Assembly: GCF_018333375.1 (NCBI RefSeq)
Contig: NZ_BORW01000008.1
Span: 124,001 to 188,000 of the forward strand
From: Paenibacillus cookii
GTDB lineage: Bacteria; Bacillota; Bacilli; Paenibacillales; Paenibacillaceae
DNA: 64,000 nucleotides
Direction of reading: 5' to 3'
Both the position numbers and the translations under genes were made by a program. Shown here piece by piece: positions 36,971 to 45,564 of this stretch (position 1 is its first letter; each line of letters begins with the position of its first letter). Under the pieces are notes generated by a model. It had not been told where the DNA came from. It did no database searches and saw only the letters and a program-made list of their open reading frames with translations.

Positions 36971-37678
36971 TTATTTGCGTCCGCCGCTGCGTCCACCGCT
37001 GCGTCCGCGGCTGCGTCTGCTGGAGCTGCGTCCGCCATAGCTGCGGCTGCCGTAACTCCGGCTTCCACCGCTCCGGCTGCCTCCGTAGCTGCGACTGCCG
37101 CCGCTACGGCTACCGCCGCTGCGATTGCCGCCGCTGCGGTTACCGCTGCTGCGATTACCGCCCGATTGGCTGCCTCCGGATTTGTTGTTGCTATTTTGGT
37201 TGTTGTTATTGCTGTTGTTATTATTGTTATTGTTATTTTTGTTGTTCGAATTGCTGCTTACGACCGCGACCGATTTGATATGGTAGATCGGGATGCGGAC
37301 GACTTCCTCTCCTTTTACGGCGAGCATGAGGTAGTTTTGGTTGGCGTCGGCGACGATCCCCTCGAGCTTTTCAGGGCCTCCGCGGTTCACCTGCACATAG
37401 CGGTAACGGAGCGCCTGCAGAAGCGAGCCGAAGCTGTAAGCCCGAATCGGACTCGTCATGGTCGTTCCCGTCATGGATTGATCTCCCGATTGGCCCGTCG
37501 AAGAGATGCTTTTGATGTGTTGGGTGTTCACGTACACGACATTGCTGTCATTTGTCCAAACAGCCATGTAGTTGTTCTGTACGCTTTGCAGAACACCTTC
37601 AACCGAATCATGCCCGCCACGGTTGATCTTCACGCTTTGGCCGACCAGGTTCATTAAATCATAACCGGCTAAAGACAT
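36971..37678 (-). CDS. CotB-like spore coat protein with Asn-rich linker and Ser/Gly/Arg repeat tail
   Basis: The 235-residue protein has two CotB-type domains: residues 8-58 (VKINRGGHDSVEGVL ... HIKSI) and 84-137 (VQVNRGGPEKLEGIV ... RIPIYHIKSV). The second closely matches the third domain of B. subtilis CotB (INRGGPEAIEGI ... HIKSI). An Asn/Ser linker (141-166, up to eight Asn in a row) leads to a tail of RSGG and RSYGG repeats (167-235). CotB proteins end in Ser/Lys-rich repeats phosphorylated by the kinase CotH; here Arg replaces Lys. The CotH gene is divergent at 37977. A possible mother-cell -10, CATAGATA, lies near 37743-37750 on the minus strand. Confidence 0.85.
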   Translation of the reverse strand: MSLAGYDLMNLVGQSVKINRGGHDSVEGVLQSVQNNYMAVWTNDSNVVYVNTQHIKSISSTGQSGDQSMTGTTMTSPIRAYSFGSLLQALRYRYVQVNRGGPEKLEGIVADANQNYLMLAVKGEEVVRIPIYHIKSVAVVSSNSNNKNNNNNNNNSNNNNQNSNNKSGGSQSGGNRSSGNRSGGNRSGGSRSGGSRSYGGSRSGGSRSYGSRSYGGRSSSRRSRGRSGGRSGGRK

Positions 37679-37976
37679 TTCACATTCCCCTTCCTTGGAG
37701 TGATTAGGTAGACGAGAGAGGCGTCGATTCGTCCTTCAAGTCTATCTATGCAATATTTATATGTGTCCTCGTGTTAGAAGGGACTAGCCGAATATACTAG
37801 ATTATCAAAATTGAGTGAATATCCCTCTGCCCGGTTGCTAGAATGTTGCCAAGACAAGTTTAGGCATTTTCCCGGAACACCAAGGCATCCGCCCTGACGG
37901 CATCCGCCCCTTCGGCATAATATGGTGAAAAGCCCGCATCATAGGCTATTCTTCGTGTTGGAAAGGCGGTTGCTGC
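37679..37976. promoter_or_regulatory. Divergent promoter region of the CotB-like and CotH genes
   Basis: Just under 300 bases separate the divergent coat genes. On the minus strand, GCATAGATAG near 37742-37751, and on the plus strand GGCATAATATGG near 37914-37925, resemble the CATA-type -10 elements used by mother-cell sigma factors (SigK/SigE). The -35 elements are not clear. GGCATCCGCC occurs twice (37883-37893 and 37899-37908). Confidence 0.4.
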
Positions 37977-39035
37977 ATGGGTCTGCCCGTATACCGGATC
38001 GCAATCAAGGATAAGGATTTGAAACAGATGGAGAACCACATTTGGTCTGACCGTTTTTTTCCGGCGACGTTGTCGAACGGGAACGGGTCGCCTCAAGCCA
38101 TCCGGATTCGGTACCGGGGCGGCCATACGCGCGAATATCCGAAAAAATCCTATGAAATCCGCACATCACGCGCAACGTATCACTTTAATGCCGAGTATGA
38201 CGATCCTTCCTTGATCCGCAATGCGCTTTCATTTCATTTCTTTAATATGATCGGCGTTCCAAGTCCCTCGACGCAGCACTGCGTCCTGCAATTAAACGGC
38301 GTGAACCAAGGCGTGTATTTGCGGATCGAGGCGGTGAATCAAACCTTTTTCCGCGTGCGCAAGCTTCCCGCCCGAAGCATCATTTATGCCGTCAACGACA
38401 ATGCCACCTTCGATTTGAACAACGTCAGCACGAATACCCCGAAAACCTCGCTGTTTTCCGGATACAGGCTGATCAAAGGCCGCGGGGAAGACCGTCTGAG
38501 GCTGATGCGCTTCATTCGGAACATCCACGCCAAACGGGGGAAAACGCTGGAAAAATATTTGAACCAGCGTCTGTACATGGACAATTTTTTGACATGGCTG
38601 AGCGGGGCGGTGCTAACAGGCAACTACGACGGATTTCGGCATAACTATACGATTTTCGAATACAGGAAGCGGAAGGCATACGGTTTTCTGCCATGGGATT
38701 ATGAGGGAACCTGGGGACGGAACTGCTACGGCAAGGAGGTCGCTTCGAATCTGGTCAGCATTAAAGGGCATAACAAGCTGACGGGAAAGGTGCTGGCCTA
38801 CAGCGCCAATCGGCAGCGATACAAGGAGATTCTCGAGGAAATTCTCGCCTCCTCCTTTACCGCGCATCAATTGATGCCGGTGGTCCGGAACATGCTGCGC
38901 CAAATCGAAGACGACGTATACCGGGATCCGAAATACAAGTGGCCTCTCGGCATGTTTTTGAACGAACACAACGTCATTTACGCATACATCGAAAACCGCC
39001 GCCGGGACATCCGGCGCGAACTGCAGACGCTGTGA
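37977..39035 (+). CDS. cotH: Spore coat protein kinase CotH
   Basis: The 352-residue protein belongs to the CotH kinase family (atypical Ser kinases with a degenerate protein-kinase fold). It has the N-lobe pattern IRIRYRGGHTREYPKKSYEI, the LNGVNQGVYLRIEAV segment, NYDGFRHNYTIFE with the catalytic Asp218, and PWDYEGTWGRN with the metal-binding Asp241. These equal Asp228 and Asp251 of B. subtilis CotH, which are known to be required for activity. CotH phosphorylates CotB and CotG and is needed for outer coat assembly. A CotB-like protein with a Ser-rich tail is encoded divergently. The start follows GGAAAGG. A bidirectional terminator follows. Confidence 0.92.
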   Translation: MGLPVYRIAIKDKDLKQMENHIWSDRFFPATLSNGNGSPQAIRIRYRGGHTREYPKKSYEIRTSRATYHFNAEYDDPSLIRNALSFHFFNMIGVPSPSTQHCVLQLNGVNQGVYLRIEAVNQTFFRVRKLPARSIIYAVNDNATFDLNNVSTNTPKTSLFSGYRLIKGRGEDRLRLMRFIRNIHAKRGKTLEKYLNQRLYMDNFLTWLSGAVLTGNYDGFRHNYTIFEYRKRKAYGFLPWDYEGTWGRNCYGKEVASNLVSIKGHNKLTGKVLAYSANRQRYKEILEEILASSFTAHQLMPVVRNMLRQIEDDVYRDPKYKWPLGMFLNEHNVIYAYIENRRRDIRRELQTL

Positions 39036-39050
39036 AGGCGGGAATCCGAA

Positions 39051-39097
39051 AAAAGACATCTGGAGCCGTTCGCCAAACGAACGGGCAGATGTCTTTT
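39051..39097. terminator. Bidirectional terminator between cotH and the Bce-type permease gene
   Basis: AAAAGACATCTG pairs with CAGATGTCTTTT, and inner arms CGTTCG/CGAACG extend the hairpin. A and T tracts on both sides serve the convergent genes. Confidence 0.88.
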
Positions 39098-39122
39098 GTT
39101 TAATATAATGAGCATCGATGCG

Positions 39123-41057
39123 TTACAAGATTTTTTGGTATAAATGGCTTAAATAACGCCAGCGGGTCACCAGGAAATAGACGACCTGAATGCCGAGAAA
39201 CGTTGCGAATACGGCCAGCGTATGGGAGACGACGGAAAAGTCGACCAGGCCCTGGAGCGCGGTAAACGCCACGCTGCTGTGCACGATCGCCACGAGAAGC
39301 GGCAGGAAAAACATGAGGACAAGCTGGCGGGTGACGGTTTTGGCAAGTTCCTTGCGGCTCAGCCCCACTTTTGAAATCATCCGGTACTGCTCCTCGTCTC
39401 TCGATAAATCGGCATAAAGCCTGAAATAGATGAAGCTGGCGGCAAACGTGAAAAAGACGATTCCGACCAGCCCGCTGACGATGAGCAGCAAGCCGTTTAA
39501 CTGCTTCGAATGCATCCAATCCAGTACAAGCGCAGAGAAGTTATAGGCGTATTGCTGCTCGTTTGCTGAATCCGCATCCAGGGCTTTCCTTATTTCTTCG
39601 GCAACCGTACGCGTATGATGCCACTCCGGGACGACGAACACGACAACCCGGGTCTTATATTCATCGCCCTTCGCCAGCCGCTCGTAATCCGAATCCGTAA
39701 TAATCCAAACATTGCCGTAATCCGGAATGACGATATGGGGCAGCGCCTTGACGATGGGCAGTGTCATGGTATGTTCGTCTTTCGTGATCGTAAGCTCATC
39801 CGTTTGAAGGCCTTCGAGCCTGAACTTGTCATTTTGCGTCACCGACGACGGAGAGGCCATGGTTTCCCCGCTGCGCAGCGTTTCCTGGGGATAACCGAGG
39901 ACAGCGGCCAGCCCGTTATAGTCGCTCAGCCGGATCAAGGTTTTCCCGTCATCGGAGTAAGCCGGAACGAACGAAGCCTTGCGGTAGGCAAAACCTCCTT
40001 TTTTCAGCGTTTGCTCGATCAAACGGATATGCTTCTGCTCAAATGAAACGTCATCACCAGGTTCCGGAAAGGAGACGTGCGTAAAAGCGTACGGGTTTTT
40101 CATCGCCGCAAGTCCCGGATCGCCGATGGCAAGGGCTGTTCCGATGCCGGTAAAAGCGATCGCCGAAATGACTGCGACCATAAAAAACATGACCGCGTTA
40201 TCCTTCATCCGGTAGACGAGCTCCGATACCGTCAGCAGATTGGTCCGTTTGAACACGAAGCGGGGCCTGTTTTTCAAGGCGCGGATGACGTACACGCTGA
40301 GCTGGGTGAAAAGAAAATAGGTTCCGATAATGACCAGCACCACGCCGCCAAACAGCAGGCCGAACGAATAGATGCGGCGCAGCACGAACAGGAAGACGCA
40401 GGCATAACCCAGCCCGATCAGCAGCACCGCCAGGATGGAAAGCGGGACGGATGCCTTGGGTTCCGGTTTCGGTTTATCCTCGGATTTGATGAGGTCCGCC
40501 AGCGTGCCTTTTTTGGTCATAAGCGACGTGAAGGCCGCAACGGCCATGAACAGAACCAGATAACCGCCCGCGGTCAGCCCAATCGCTTTGGCCGGCAAAT
40601 AAAACGGAAGCCCGCGTTCGATCACCAGCATGGATGCGCAGATGAGCAGGATCAGCTTGGAGAAAACGATGCCGACGAGAATGCCTGTAACGATCGCCGC
40701 GACGCCGATCAAGACGTTTTCGATAAAAAGCATGCGGTTAAGCTGTTTGCGGGACATGCCCAGCAAAAGCAGAATGCCGAACTCCCTTTTGCGGACCTTA
40801 ATGAAGGAACCGACGGAATAAAGCAGGAACAGGAATGAAAACACGAAGATGACGACTTGCGAAATATGCATTCCCATCGTTGCGAGGATGCTGAGCGTGA
40901 TGCTGTCGGCCATGATTTGCCCCTTGAGGTCGGGATGGAACGCCAGCATGGCGTACGTAAAAAAGATCATGACCGAAAACGCGCTGCTCAGGAAATGGGC
41001 GACATAGGTCCGTTTGTTCCGGAGGACGTTGTTAAACGCGAACTGGCGGAAATTCAT
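39123..41057 (-). CDS. BceB-type ABC transporter permease
   Basis: The 644-residue permease has about ten membrane segments arranged as in BceB/FtsX proteins. One N-terminal helix follows [17 protein letters not shown], then groups of helices, a large extracytoplasmic domain of about 200 residues (roughly 310-510), and C-terminal helices with the motif RDEEQYRMISKVGLSRKEL. These proteins work with a BceA ATPase and transmit flux information to a BceS kinase, giving resistance to bacitracin-like or other lipid II-binding peptides. The ATG at 41057 is chosen for GGAGG 8 bases upstream; the gene overlaps the ATPase gene by 26 bases. The ligand cannot be read from sequence. Confidence 0.92.
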   Translation of the reverse strand: MNFRQFAFNNVLRNKRTYVAHFLSSAFSVMIFFTYAMLAFHPDLKGQIMADSITLSILATMGMHISQVVIFVFSFLFLLYSVGSFIKVRKREFGILLLLGMSRKQLNRMLFIENVLIGVAAIVTGILVGIVFSKLILLICASMLVIERGLPFYLPAKAIGLTAGGYLVLFMAVAAFTSLMTKKGTLADLIKSEDKPKPEPKASVPLSILAVLLIGLGYACVFLFVLRRIYSFGLLFGGVVLVIIGTYFLFTQLSVYVIRALKNRPRFVFKRTNLLTVSELVYRMKDNAVMFFMVAVISAIAFTGIGTALAIGDPGLAAMKNPYAFTHVSFPEPGDDVSFEQKHIRLIEQTLKKGGFAYRKASFVPAYSDDGKTLIRLSDYNGLAAVLGYPQETLRSGETMASPSSVTQNDKFRLEGLQTDELTITKDEHTMTLPIVKALPHIVIPDYGNVWIITDSDYERLAKGDEYKTRVVVFVVPEWHHTRTVAEEIRKALDADSANEQQYAYNFSALVLDWMHSKQLNGLLLIVSGLVGIVFFTFAASFIYFRLYADLSRDEEQYRMISKVGLSRKELAKTVTRQLVLMFFLPLLVAIVHSSVAFTALQGLVDFSVVSHTLAVFATFLGIQVVYFLVTRWRYLSHLYQKIL

Positions 41058-41802
41058 GCCCGTTTCCTCCCAGCAGCGACAAGACGTTGATGATCTTTTG
41101 ATAGAATGCGGTCCGGTTTTCGCCGCAGTAGATTTCGTTGTACAGCTGTCCGTCTTTGATAAAAATGACGCGGCTGCAGTAGCTTGCCGCCACGGCGTCA
41201 TGCGTGACCAGCAGCATCGTCACCTGATCCTCGCGGTTTCGCTGTTCTAAAATTTCCATGACTTCGCGCGCCGATTTGGAATCCAGGTTGCCCGTCGGCT
41301 CATCCGCCAGCAGCAGCTTGGGCTCATGGATCAGCGCCCGGGCGATCGCCGTTCGCTGCGCCTGTCCTCCGGAGATTTCATACGTCCGCTTGTCCAGGAT
41401 CGGGGCGATGCCGAGCTTCTCCGACAGGACCGCCACCTTTTCGTTCATGTCCGCAAGGCCGGCTCCGTCCAGCGTCAGCGGCAGCACGATGTTTTCCTTG
41501 ACGGTGAGCGTATTGAGCAGATTAAATGACTGGAACACAAACCCGAGCTCGCGTCTTCGAAACAGGGCCAGCTGATCCTGCGACAGCGCGTAAGGGTCTT
41601 TGCCGTCGATGCGGATTTCGCCCGTGGTCGGCTTGTCGATCGTGGAGATCATGTTGAGCAGGGTCGTTTTGCCGCTCCCGGACGGGCCCATGATCCCTAC
41701 GAATTCTCCCCGCTGGATGGACAGGTCGATGTTGGAGAGCGCTTCGTACGAAACCATGCCCTTATATATTTTGCCGAGGTTGCGGACGGATAACATTTCC
41801 AT
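41032..41802 (-). CDS. BceA-type ABC transporter ATP-binding protein
   Basis: This 256-residue ATPase has Walker [12 protein letters not shown], signature [15 protein letters not shown], Walker [13 protein letters not shown] and H-loop [10 protein letters not shown]. This is the usual form for peptide-resistance transporters of the MacB/BceA group. It is translated just before the permease gene with a 26-base overlap. Upstream in the 180-base gap to the kinase gene are an inverted repeat that looks like a BceR-type operator and a TATACT -10, so the transporter pair probably has its own inducible promoter. Confidence 0.94.
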   Translation of the reverse strand: MEMLSVRNLGKIYKGMVSYEALSNIDLSIQRGEFVGIMGPSGSGKTTLLNMISTIDKPTTGEIRIDGKDPYALSQDQLALFRRRELGFVFQSFNLLNTLTVKENIVLPLTLDGAGLADMNEKVAVLSEKLGIAPILDKRTYEISGGQAQRTAIARALIHEPKLLLADEPTGNLDSKSAREVMEILEQRNREDQVTMLLVTHDAVAASYCSRVIFIKDGQLYNEIYCGENRTAFYQKIINVLSLLGGNGHEFPPVRV

Positions 41803-41871
41803 GGCTTGGTGACTTCCCCTTTCGTTTTCCGGGCTTTTATCCTCAAAACCCTTCGTTCTCTTCGTATCCCC

Positions 41872-41938
41872 AGTATACGCCCCGGACAGGGGTTCCTCCT
41901 ATCGACGCAGCTTTCACGCATCTTACAACGCTGTAAGA
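41872..41938 (-). promoter_or_regulatory. BceR-type operator and promoter upstream of the transporter pair
   Basis: TCTTACA-ACGC-TGTAAGA (41921-41938) is a perfect 7-base inverted repeat with a 4-base spacer, the arrangement known for BceR-like regulators. On the minus strand a -10 TATACT lies at 41877-41872, about 55 bases downstream of the operator. This fits activation of bceAB-type genes by the regulator encoded at 42953-43651. Confidence 0.72.
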
Positions 41939-41980
41939 AATGCCGTTTACAACAATCCCGTGAATCGATTCCCGGATCAA

Positions 41981-42952
41981 TCAAAAACGGATGCGGACAA
42001 GCGTGCCTTCGCCCTCAACCGATTCCAGCTCGATGCGGTGGTTCAGTTTGTCGATCACTTCCTTGACGATGTACAGCCCCATGCCCGTGGATTCCTTGAA
42101 ACGCCTGCCGTTTTCCCCGGTGTAGAAGGGACGGAACACGCGGGGGAGATCCGCTTTGGGAATGCCGACGCCGCGGTCTTGTATGTTCAAGACGACGTCC
42201 CGGCCTTCCTTGACGGCCGACAGGGTCACTTTTTTTCCGCTGCCTGCCGAATATTTAATGGCGTTGTTCAGCAGCTGGCCCAGGATGAACTGCATCCACT
42301 TGGCATCGGTCCGTACCGAAATTCCTTCTTCGATCGAGACTTCCGGATAAACGCGGCTCCGGATGAAATACCGTTTGTATTCATGGACCGCTTCGTTCGC
42401 CAGCTGTCTCAGATCGACGGCATCCACGCTGAAATCCTGCTCGAAGGTGCCCAGCCGGGCCGTGTACAGCGCCATGTCCAGCCCTCTCCGCAGGCGGTCC
42501 GTTTCCTCCGAAATGCTGCCCATCCGCTCGTCCCCGCCATCCTGCGTGATCATTTCGATCACGGACAAAGGGGTTTTCATCTGGTGGATCCATTGGTTTA
42601 AAAAGGTCATGTACTGCTCGTTTTTTCGTTCCCAATGCTGAAGCATGTTTTGGTACTGCCTGTATTGGTTTTCCAAAAGCTCGCTCAGGGCAGCGGGAAG
42701 CGGCGCCGGCTCATGCTTGTGCACGGATTCGGCGAGGGAAGCGACGGGGCGGGACAGGCGGGCGTAAAACCCGCGATGCGTGGCATAACGCAGACCGAGG
42801 TATCCCGCGAAAATAAACAGCCCCAAAAACAAGGCGTACATGGCGGTCAGCGGATGATCGTATCCGTCAAACCAAAACACCGCCATGACGGCGAGCAGCT
42901 GCGCCAACGTAAATATCATCAAGGGGAGGTGCTCCCGAATGAACAGTTTCAT
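41981..42952 (-). CDS. BceS-type intramembrane-sensing histidine kinase
   Basis: The 323-residue kinase has two membrane helices (about 10-28 and 34-53) with only a few extracytoplasmic residues between them, which defines the intramembrane-sensing class. The phospho-acceptor His123 lies in the typical NQWIHQMKTPLSVIE motif, followed by an ATPase domain with GQLLNNAIKYSAG, NIQDRGVGIPKADL and STGMGLYIVKEV. Such kinases sense through the partner BceAB transporter, encoded just downstream. It directly abuts the regulator gene. Confidence 0.93.
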   Translation of the reverse strand: MKLFIREHLPLMIFTLAQLLAVMAVFWFDGYDHPLTAMYALFLGLFIFAGYLGLRYATHRGFYARLSRPVASLAESVHKHEPAPLPAALSELLENQYRQYQNMLQHWERKNEQYMTFLNQWIHQMKTPLSVIEMITQDGGDERMGSISEETDRLRRGLDMALYTARLGTFEQDFSVDAVDLRQLANEAVHEYKRYFIRSRVYPEVSIEEGISVRTDAKWMQFILGQLLNNAIKYSAGSGKKVTLSAVKEGRDVVLNIQDRGVGIPKADLPRVFRPFYTGENGRRFKESTGMGLYIVKEVIDKLNHRIELESVEGEGTLVRIRF

Positions 42953-43651
42953 TTACTTCGGCTCCTCCGCGTTCAAGTTCAGTCTGTAGCCGAGCCCCCG
43001 CACGGTCTCGAGCGTTTCCTCCATGCCAAGCTCGGCTAGGCGTTTCCGCACGCGCGTGATGTTGACGCTGAGCGTGTTGTCGTCCACGAAAGCGTCGTCC
43101 CACAGCTTTTCCAAAATGACCTCGCGGCTTGCGACCCGCGGGCTGTACTCCATCAGCGTTTCCATTAATATCGTTTCCTTTTTGCTGAGCGGCACGCTCC
43201 GTTTGCCGAAATGAAGCTCCATGCGTTCCGGGTACAAAATCAGGCCGCCCAATTCGACCGTGCGCTCGTCGTTTTTCACGGCATAGTCGCCGTACGCCCG
43301 GCGAAGCTGGCTGCGGATCTTGGCCATGACGATTTCGTAGTAAAAGGGTTTCGTAATAAAGTCGTCCGCGCCGTTTTCGAGCGCCATCACCTGATCCATT
43401 TTGCCGTCGCGGGCCGAGATGAAAATGATCGGGCAGGTCGACACCTGCCGGATCTGGCGGCACCAGTAATATCCGTCAAAGCTCGGGAGATTGATGTCCA
43501 GCAGCACGATGTGGGGGGAATGCCGCTTAAATTGTTCCAGAACCCGGTCGAATTCATGAATAACAATGGCCGTATCCCCGTACTTTTCAATATGGGCTTT
43601 CAGCAGGTCGGCGATTTTCGGATCGTCTTCGACGATAAGCATTTTATACAT
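42953..43651 (-). CDS. BceR-type response regulator
   Basis: The 232-residue OmpR-family protein has a receiver domain (E8-D9-D10, phospho-acceptor D52 in LLDINLPSFDG, conserved Lys in FITKPFYYE) and a winged helix (about 135-228) ending VRGLGYRLNL. The sequence FDGYYWCRQIR after the phospho-acceptor is characteristic of BceR/VirR-like regulators. It is the first gene of the kinase-regulator pair and probably binds the operator at 41921-41938. Confidence 0.93.
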   Translation of the reverse strand: MYKMLIVEDDPKIADLLKAHIEKYGDTAIVIHEFDRVLEQFKRHSPHIVLLDINLPSFDGYYWCRQIRQVSTCPIIFISARDGKMDQVMALENGADDFITKPFYYEIVMAKIRSQLRRAYGDYAVKNDERTVELGGLILYPERMELHFGKRSVPLSKKETILMETLMEYSPRVASREVILEKLWDDAFVDDNTLSVNITRVRKRLAELGMEETLETVRGLGYRLNLNAEEPK

Positions 43652-43818
43652 AAAGGTCTCCTTCGTTCATTCGTCTCTCGCAATGGATAGGTTGCTTTTT
43701 TGAATATTATACACGTTGTCCGCCGTTTCACGATCATGGGGAAGCGCAGGAAGGTTGCTTTTATCCATTGGGTTGCCCGTACCCGGCATATATCGGCAAA
43801 AGAGCGCATACGATTAAT

Positions 43819-43905
43819 TTAGAATAATTATAATTTAGTATTGATTTTCATTTTCAATGAGGGTACAATAAATGACGTCGAGTTGCTTGTTTAGAATTAT
43901 TCTAA
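43819..43905 (+). promoter_or_regulatory. Catalase promoter flanked by two PerR boxes
   Basis: The 15-bp PerR box consensus is TTATAATNATTATAA. TTAGAATTATTCTAA at 43891-43905 is a perfect 7-1-7 palindrome of this type, and TTAGAATAATTATAA at 43819-43833 is a second copy. A promoter lies between them: TTGATT (43841-43846), a 17-base gap, TACAAT (43864-43869). Occupancy of both boxes would repress, and peroxide would release PerR. Confidence 0.85.
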
Positions 43906-43936
43906 TTTAAAAATAAATCAAGGAGGCACGATCCTT

Positions 43937-45391
43937 ATGGCCAAACTTACGACGAATCAAGGCGCGCCCATCGGCGATAATCAAAATTCCAGAACGGCGG
44001 GGCAGAACGGACCTACACTGCTGGAGGATTATCAGCTGCTGGAGAAGCTGGCGCATTTCGACCGGGAACGCATTCCGGAACGCGTGGTGCATGCCCGGGG
44101 AGCGGGAGCCCATGGCGTTTTTAAGGTCATCAACAGCATGAAACGGTACACGAAAGCGGCATTTTTGCAAAAAGAAGGACAGGAAACGCCGGTATTCGCC
44201 CGGTTTTCCACGGTAATCCACGGTCAGCATTCCCCGGAAACGCTCCGGGACCCGCGCGGTTTCGCGGTCAAATTTTACACGGAGGAAGGCAACTATGATT
44301 TCGTCGGAAACAACCTGCCGATCTTCTTTATCCGGGACGCGATGAAATTTCCGGACATGGTGCACGCGCTGAAGCCAGACCCCCGCACGAATATTCAAGA
44401 GGAAGACCGTTATTGGGACTTCATGTCCCTGTCGCCCGAATCGACGAATATGCTGGTCCACCTCTTTACGGACGAGGGCATTCCGGCCAATTACCGCCAA
44501 ATGCGAGGCTCCAGCGTCCACGCCTTCAAGTGGATCAACGAATACGGCAACACGGTGTACGTGAAGCTGCGCTGGGTTCCGAAGCAGGGCATCAAAAACT
44601 TGAGCCGGGAGGAAGCGGCGCAAATCCAGGGCAAGGACTTCAACCATGCCAGCCGCGATTTGTATGAAGCGATCGAGCGCGGCGATTACCCGGAATGGGA
44701 TTTGTACGTGCAGGTGCTTGATCCGGCGGATCTGGACAGCTTCGATTTCAATCCTTTGGACGCCACGAAAGACTGGTTCGAGGAGGACATTCCTTATCAG
44801 CTGGTAGGAACGATGACGCTCAACCGGAACCCGGAAAACGTATTTGCCGAAACGGAACAGGTGGGCTTTAATCCGGGCGTGCTTGTGCCGGGCATCGAAC
44901 CTTCGGAGGATAAGCTGCTGCAGGGACGGCTGTTCTCCTATTCCGATACCCAGCGCTACCGCATCGGGCCGAACTATTTGCAGCTTCCGATCAACTGCCC
45001 GTTCGCGAAGGTAAGCAACAATATGCGCGACGGGGCGATGGCGTTCAAACAGCCGTCCGACCGGATCAACTACGAGCCGAACCGCTACCAGCATACGCCG
45101 AAGGAAGACCCGGCCTACAAGGACGTGCCGCAGCCGGTGCGGGGGACCGTTTCCCGCGAAAAAATCGACAAGCCGAACGATTTCGGCCAGGCCGGCCAAG
45201 TGTTCCGGAAATATTCCCCCGAGGTCCAGGAGCAGCTGATCGGCAATTTGGCCGCTGACCTGGAGCCTGTAGCGGAACAGACGAAACTGCTCGCGATCTG
45301 CAATTTCTACCGTGCGGACGCCGAGCTGGGCAAACGTCTGGCGGCGGCGCTGAACGTCGATTTGACGCCGTTTCTATCCCGCATGTCGTAA
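43937..45391 (+). CDS. Heme catalase (KatA-type, small-subunit clade)
   Basis: The 484-residue protein has the catalase active-site signature FDRERIPERVVHARGAGAHG with His52, the NNLPIFFIRDA region, and the heme-ligand signature RLFSYSDTQRYR with proximal Tyr335. The length equals small-subunit clade 3 catalases such as B. subtilis KatA, and there is no extra C-terminal domain. It converts hydrogen peroxide to water and oxygen in the cytoplasm. The RBS AAGGAGG is 11 bases upstream. Two PerR boxes at the promoter indicate peroxide induction. A terminator follows. Confidence 0.97.
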   Translation: MAKLTTNQGAPIGDNQNSRTAGQNGPTLLEDYQLLEKLAHFDRERIPERVVHARGAGAHGVFKVINSMKRYTKAAFLQKEGQETPVFARFSTVIHGQHSPETLRDPRGFAVKFYTEEGNYDFVGNNLPIFFIRDAMKFPDMVHALKPDPRTNIQEEDRYWDFMSLSPESTNMLVHLFTDEGIPANYRQMRGSSVHAFKWINEYGNTVYVKLRWVPKQGIKNLSREEAAQIQGKDFNHASRDLYEAIERGDYPEWDLYVQVLDPADLDSFDFNPLDATKDWFEEDIPYQLVGTMTLNRNPENVFAETEQVGFNPGVLVPGIEPSEDKLLQGRLFSYSDTQRYRIGPNYLQLPINCPFAKVSNNMRDGAMAFKQPSDRINYEPNRYQHTPKEDPAYKDVPQPVRGTVSREKIDKPNDFGQAGQVFRKYSPEVQEQLIGNLAADLEPVAEQTKLLAICNFYRADAELGKRLAAALNVDLTPFLSRMS

Positions 45392-45402
45392 GCAGCAACA
45401 AC

Positions 45403-45449
45403 AAGGGTTGTCCCCAGAAGCCGCAGGGCTTCGGGGCAGCCCTTTTTTT
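45403..45449 (+). terminator. Intrinsic terminator after catalase
   Basis: AAGGGTTGTCCCC pairs with GGGGCAGCCCTT (G-U pairs allowed), inner stem GAAGCC/GGCTTC with a GCAG loop, followed by seven T residues. Confidence 0.9.
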
Positions 45450-45480
45450 GATCCGTAAAATGTACTTTCGAGGCAAACGC

Positions 45481-45530
45481 AAACAAAAGAAACCGCCCTC
45501 CGGCTGAGGCCATGCTCCGGAAAGGCGGTT
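45481..45530 (-). terminator. Terminator of the glycosyltransferase gene (minus strand)
   Basis: GAACCGCC pairs with GGCGGTTT, and inner CCGG/CCGG arms extend the stem; on the minus strand it is followed by TTTCTTTTGTTT. Confidence 0.7.
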
Positions 45531-45564
45531 CGTCCGCATTCGCCCGACCGTTAACGCCGTTGCG

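Noticed and set aside
36971..37240. Dense short repeats that might be a CRISPR or microsatellite array
   Set aside because: They are in-frame codon repeats encoding Ser/Gly/Arg and Asn tracts, with no constant spacer length.
37166..37657. Frame opposite the CotB-like gene, rich in Val and Ile
   Set aside because: It is the complement of the Asn-rich repeat codons; the hydrophobic run is an artefact of that repeat.
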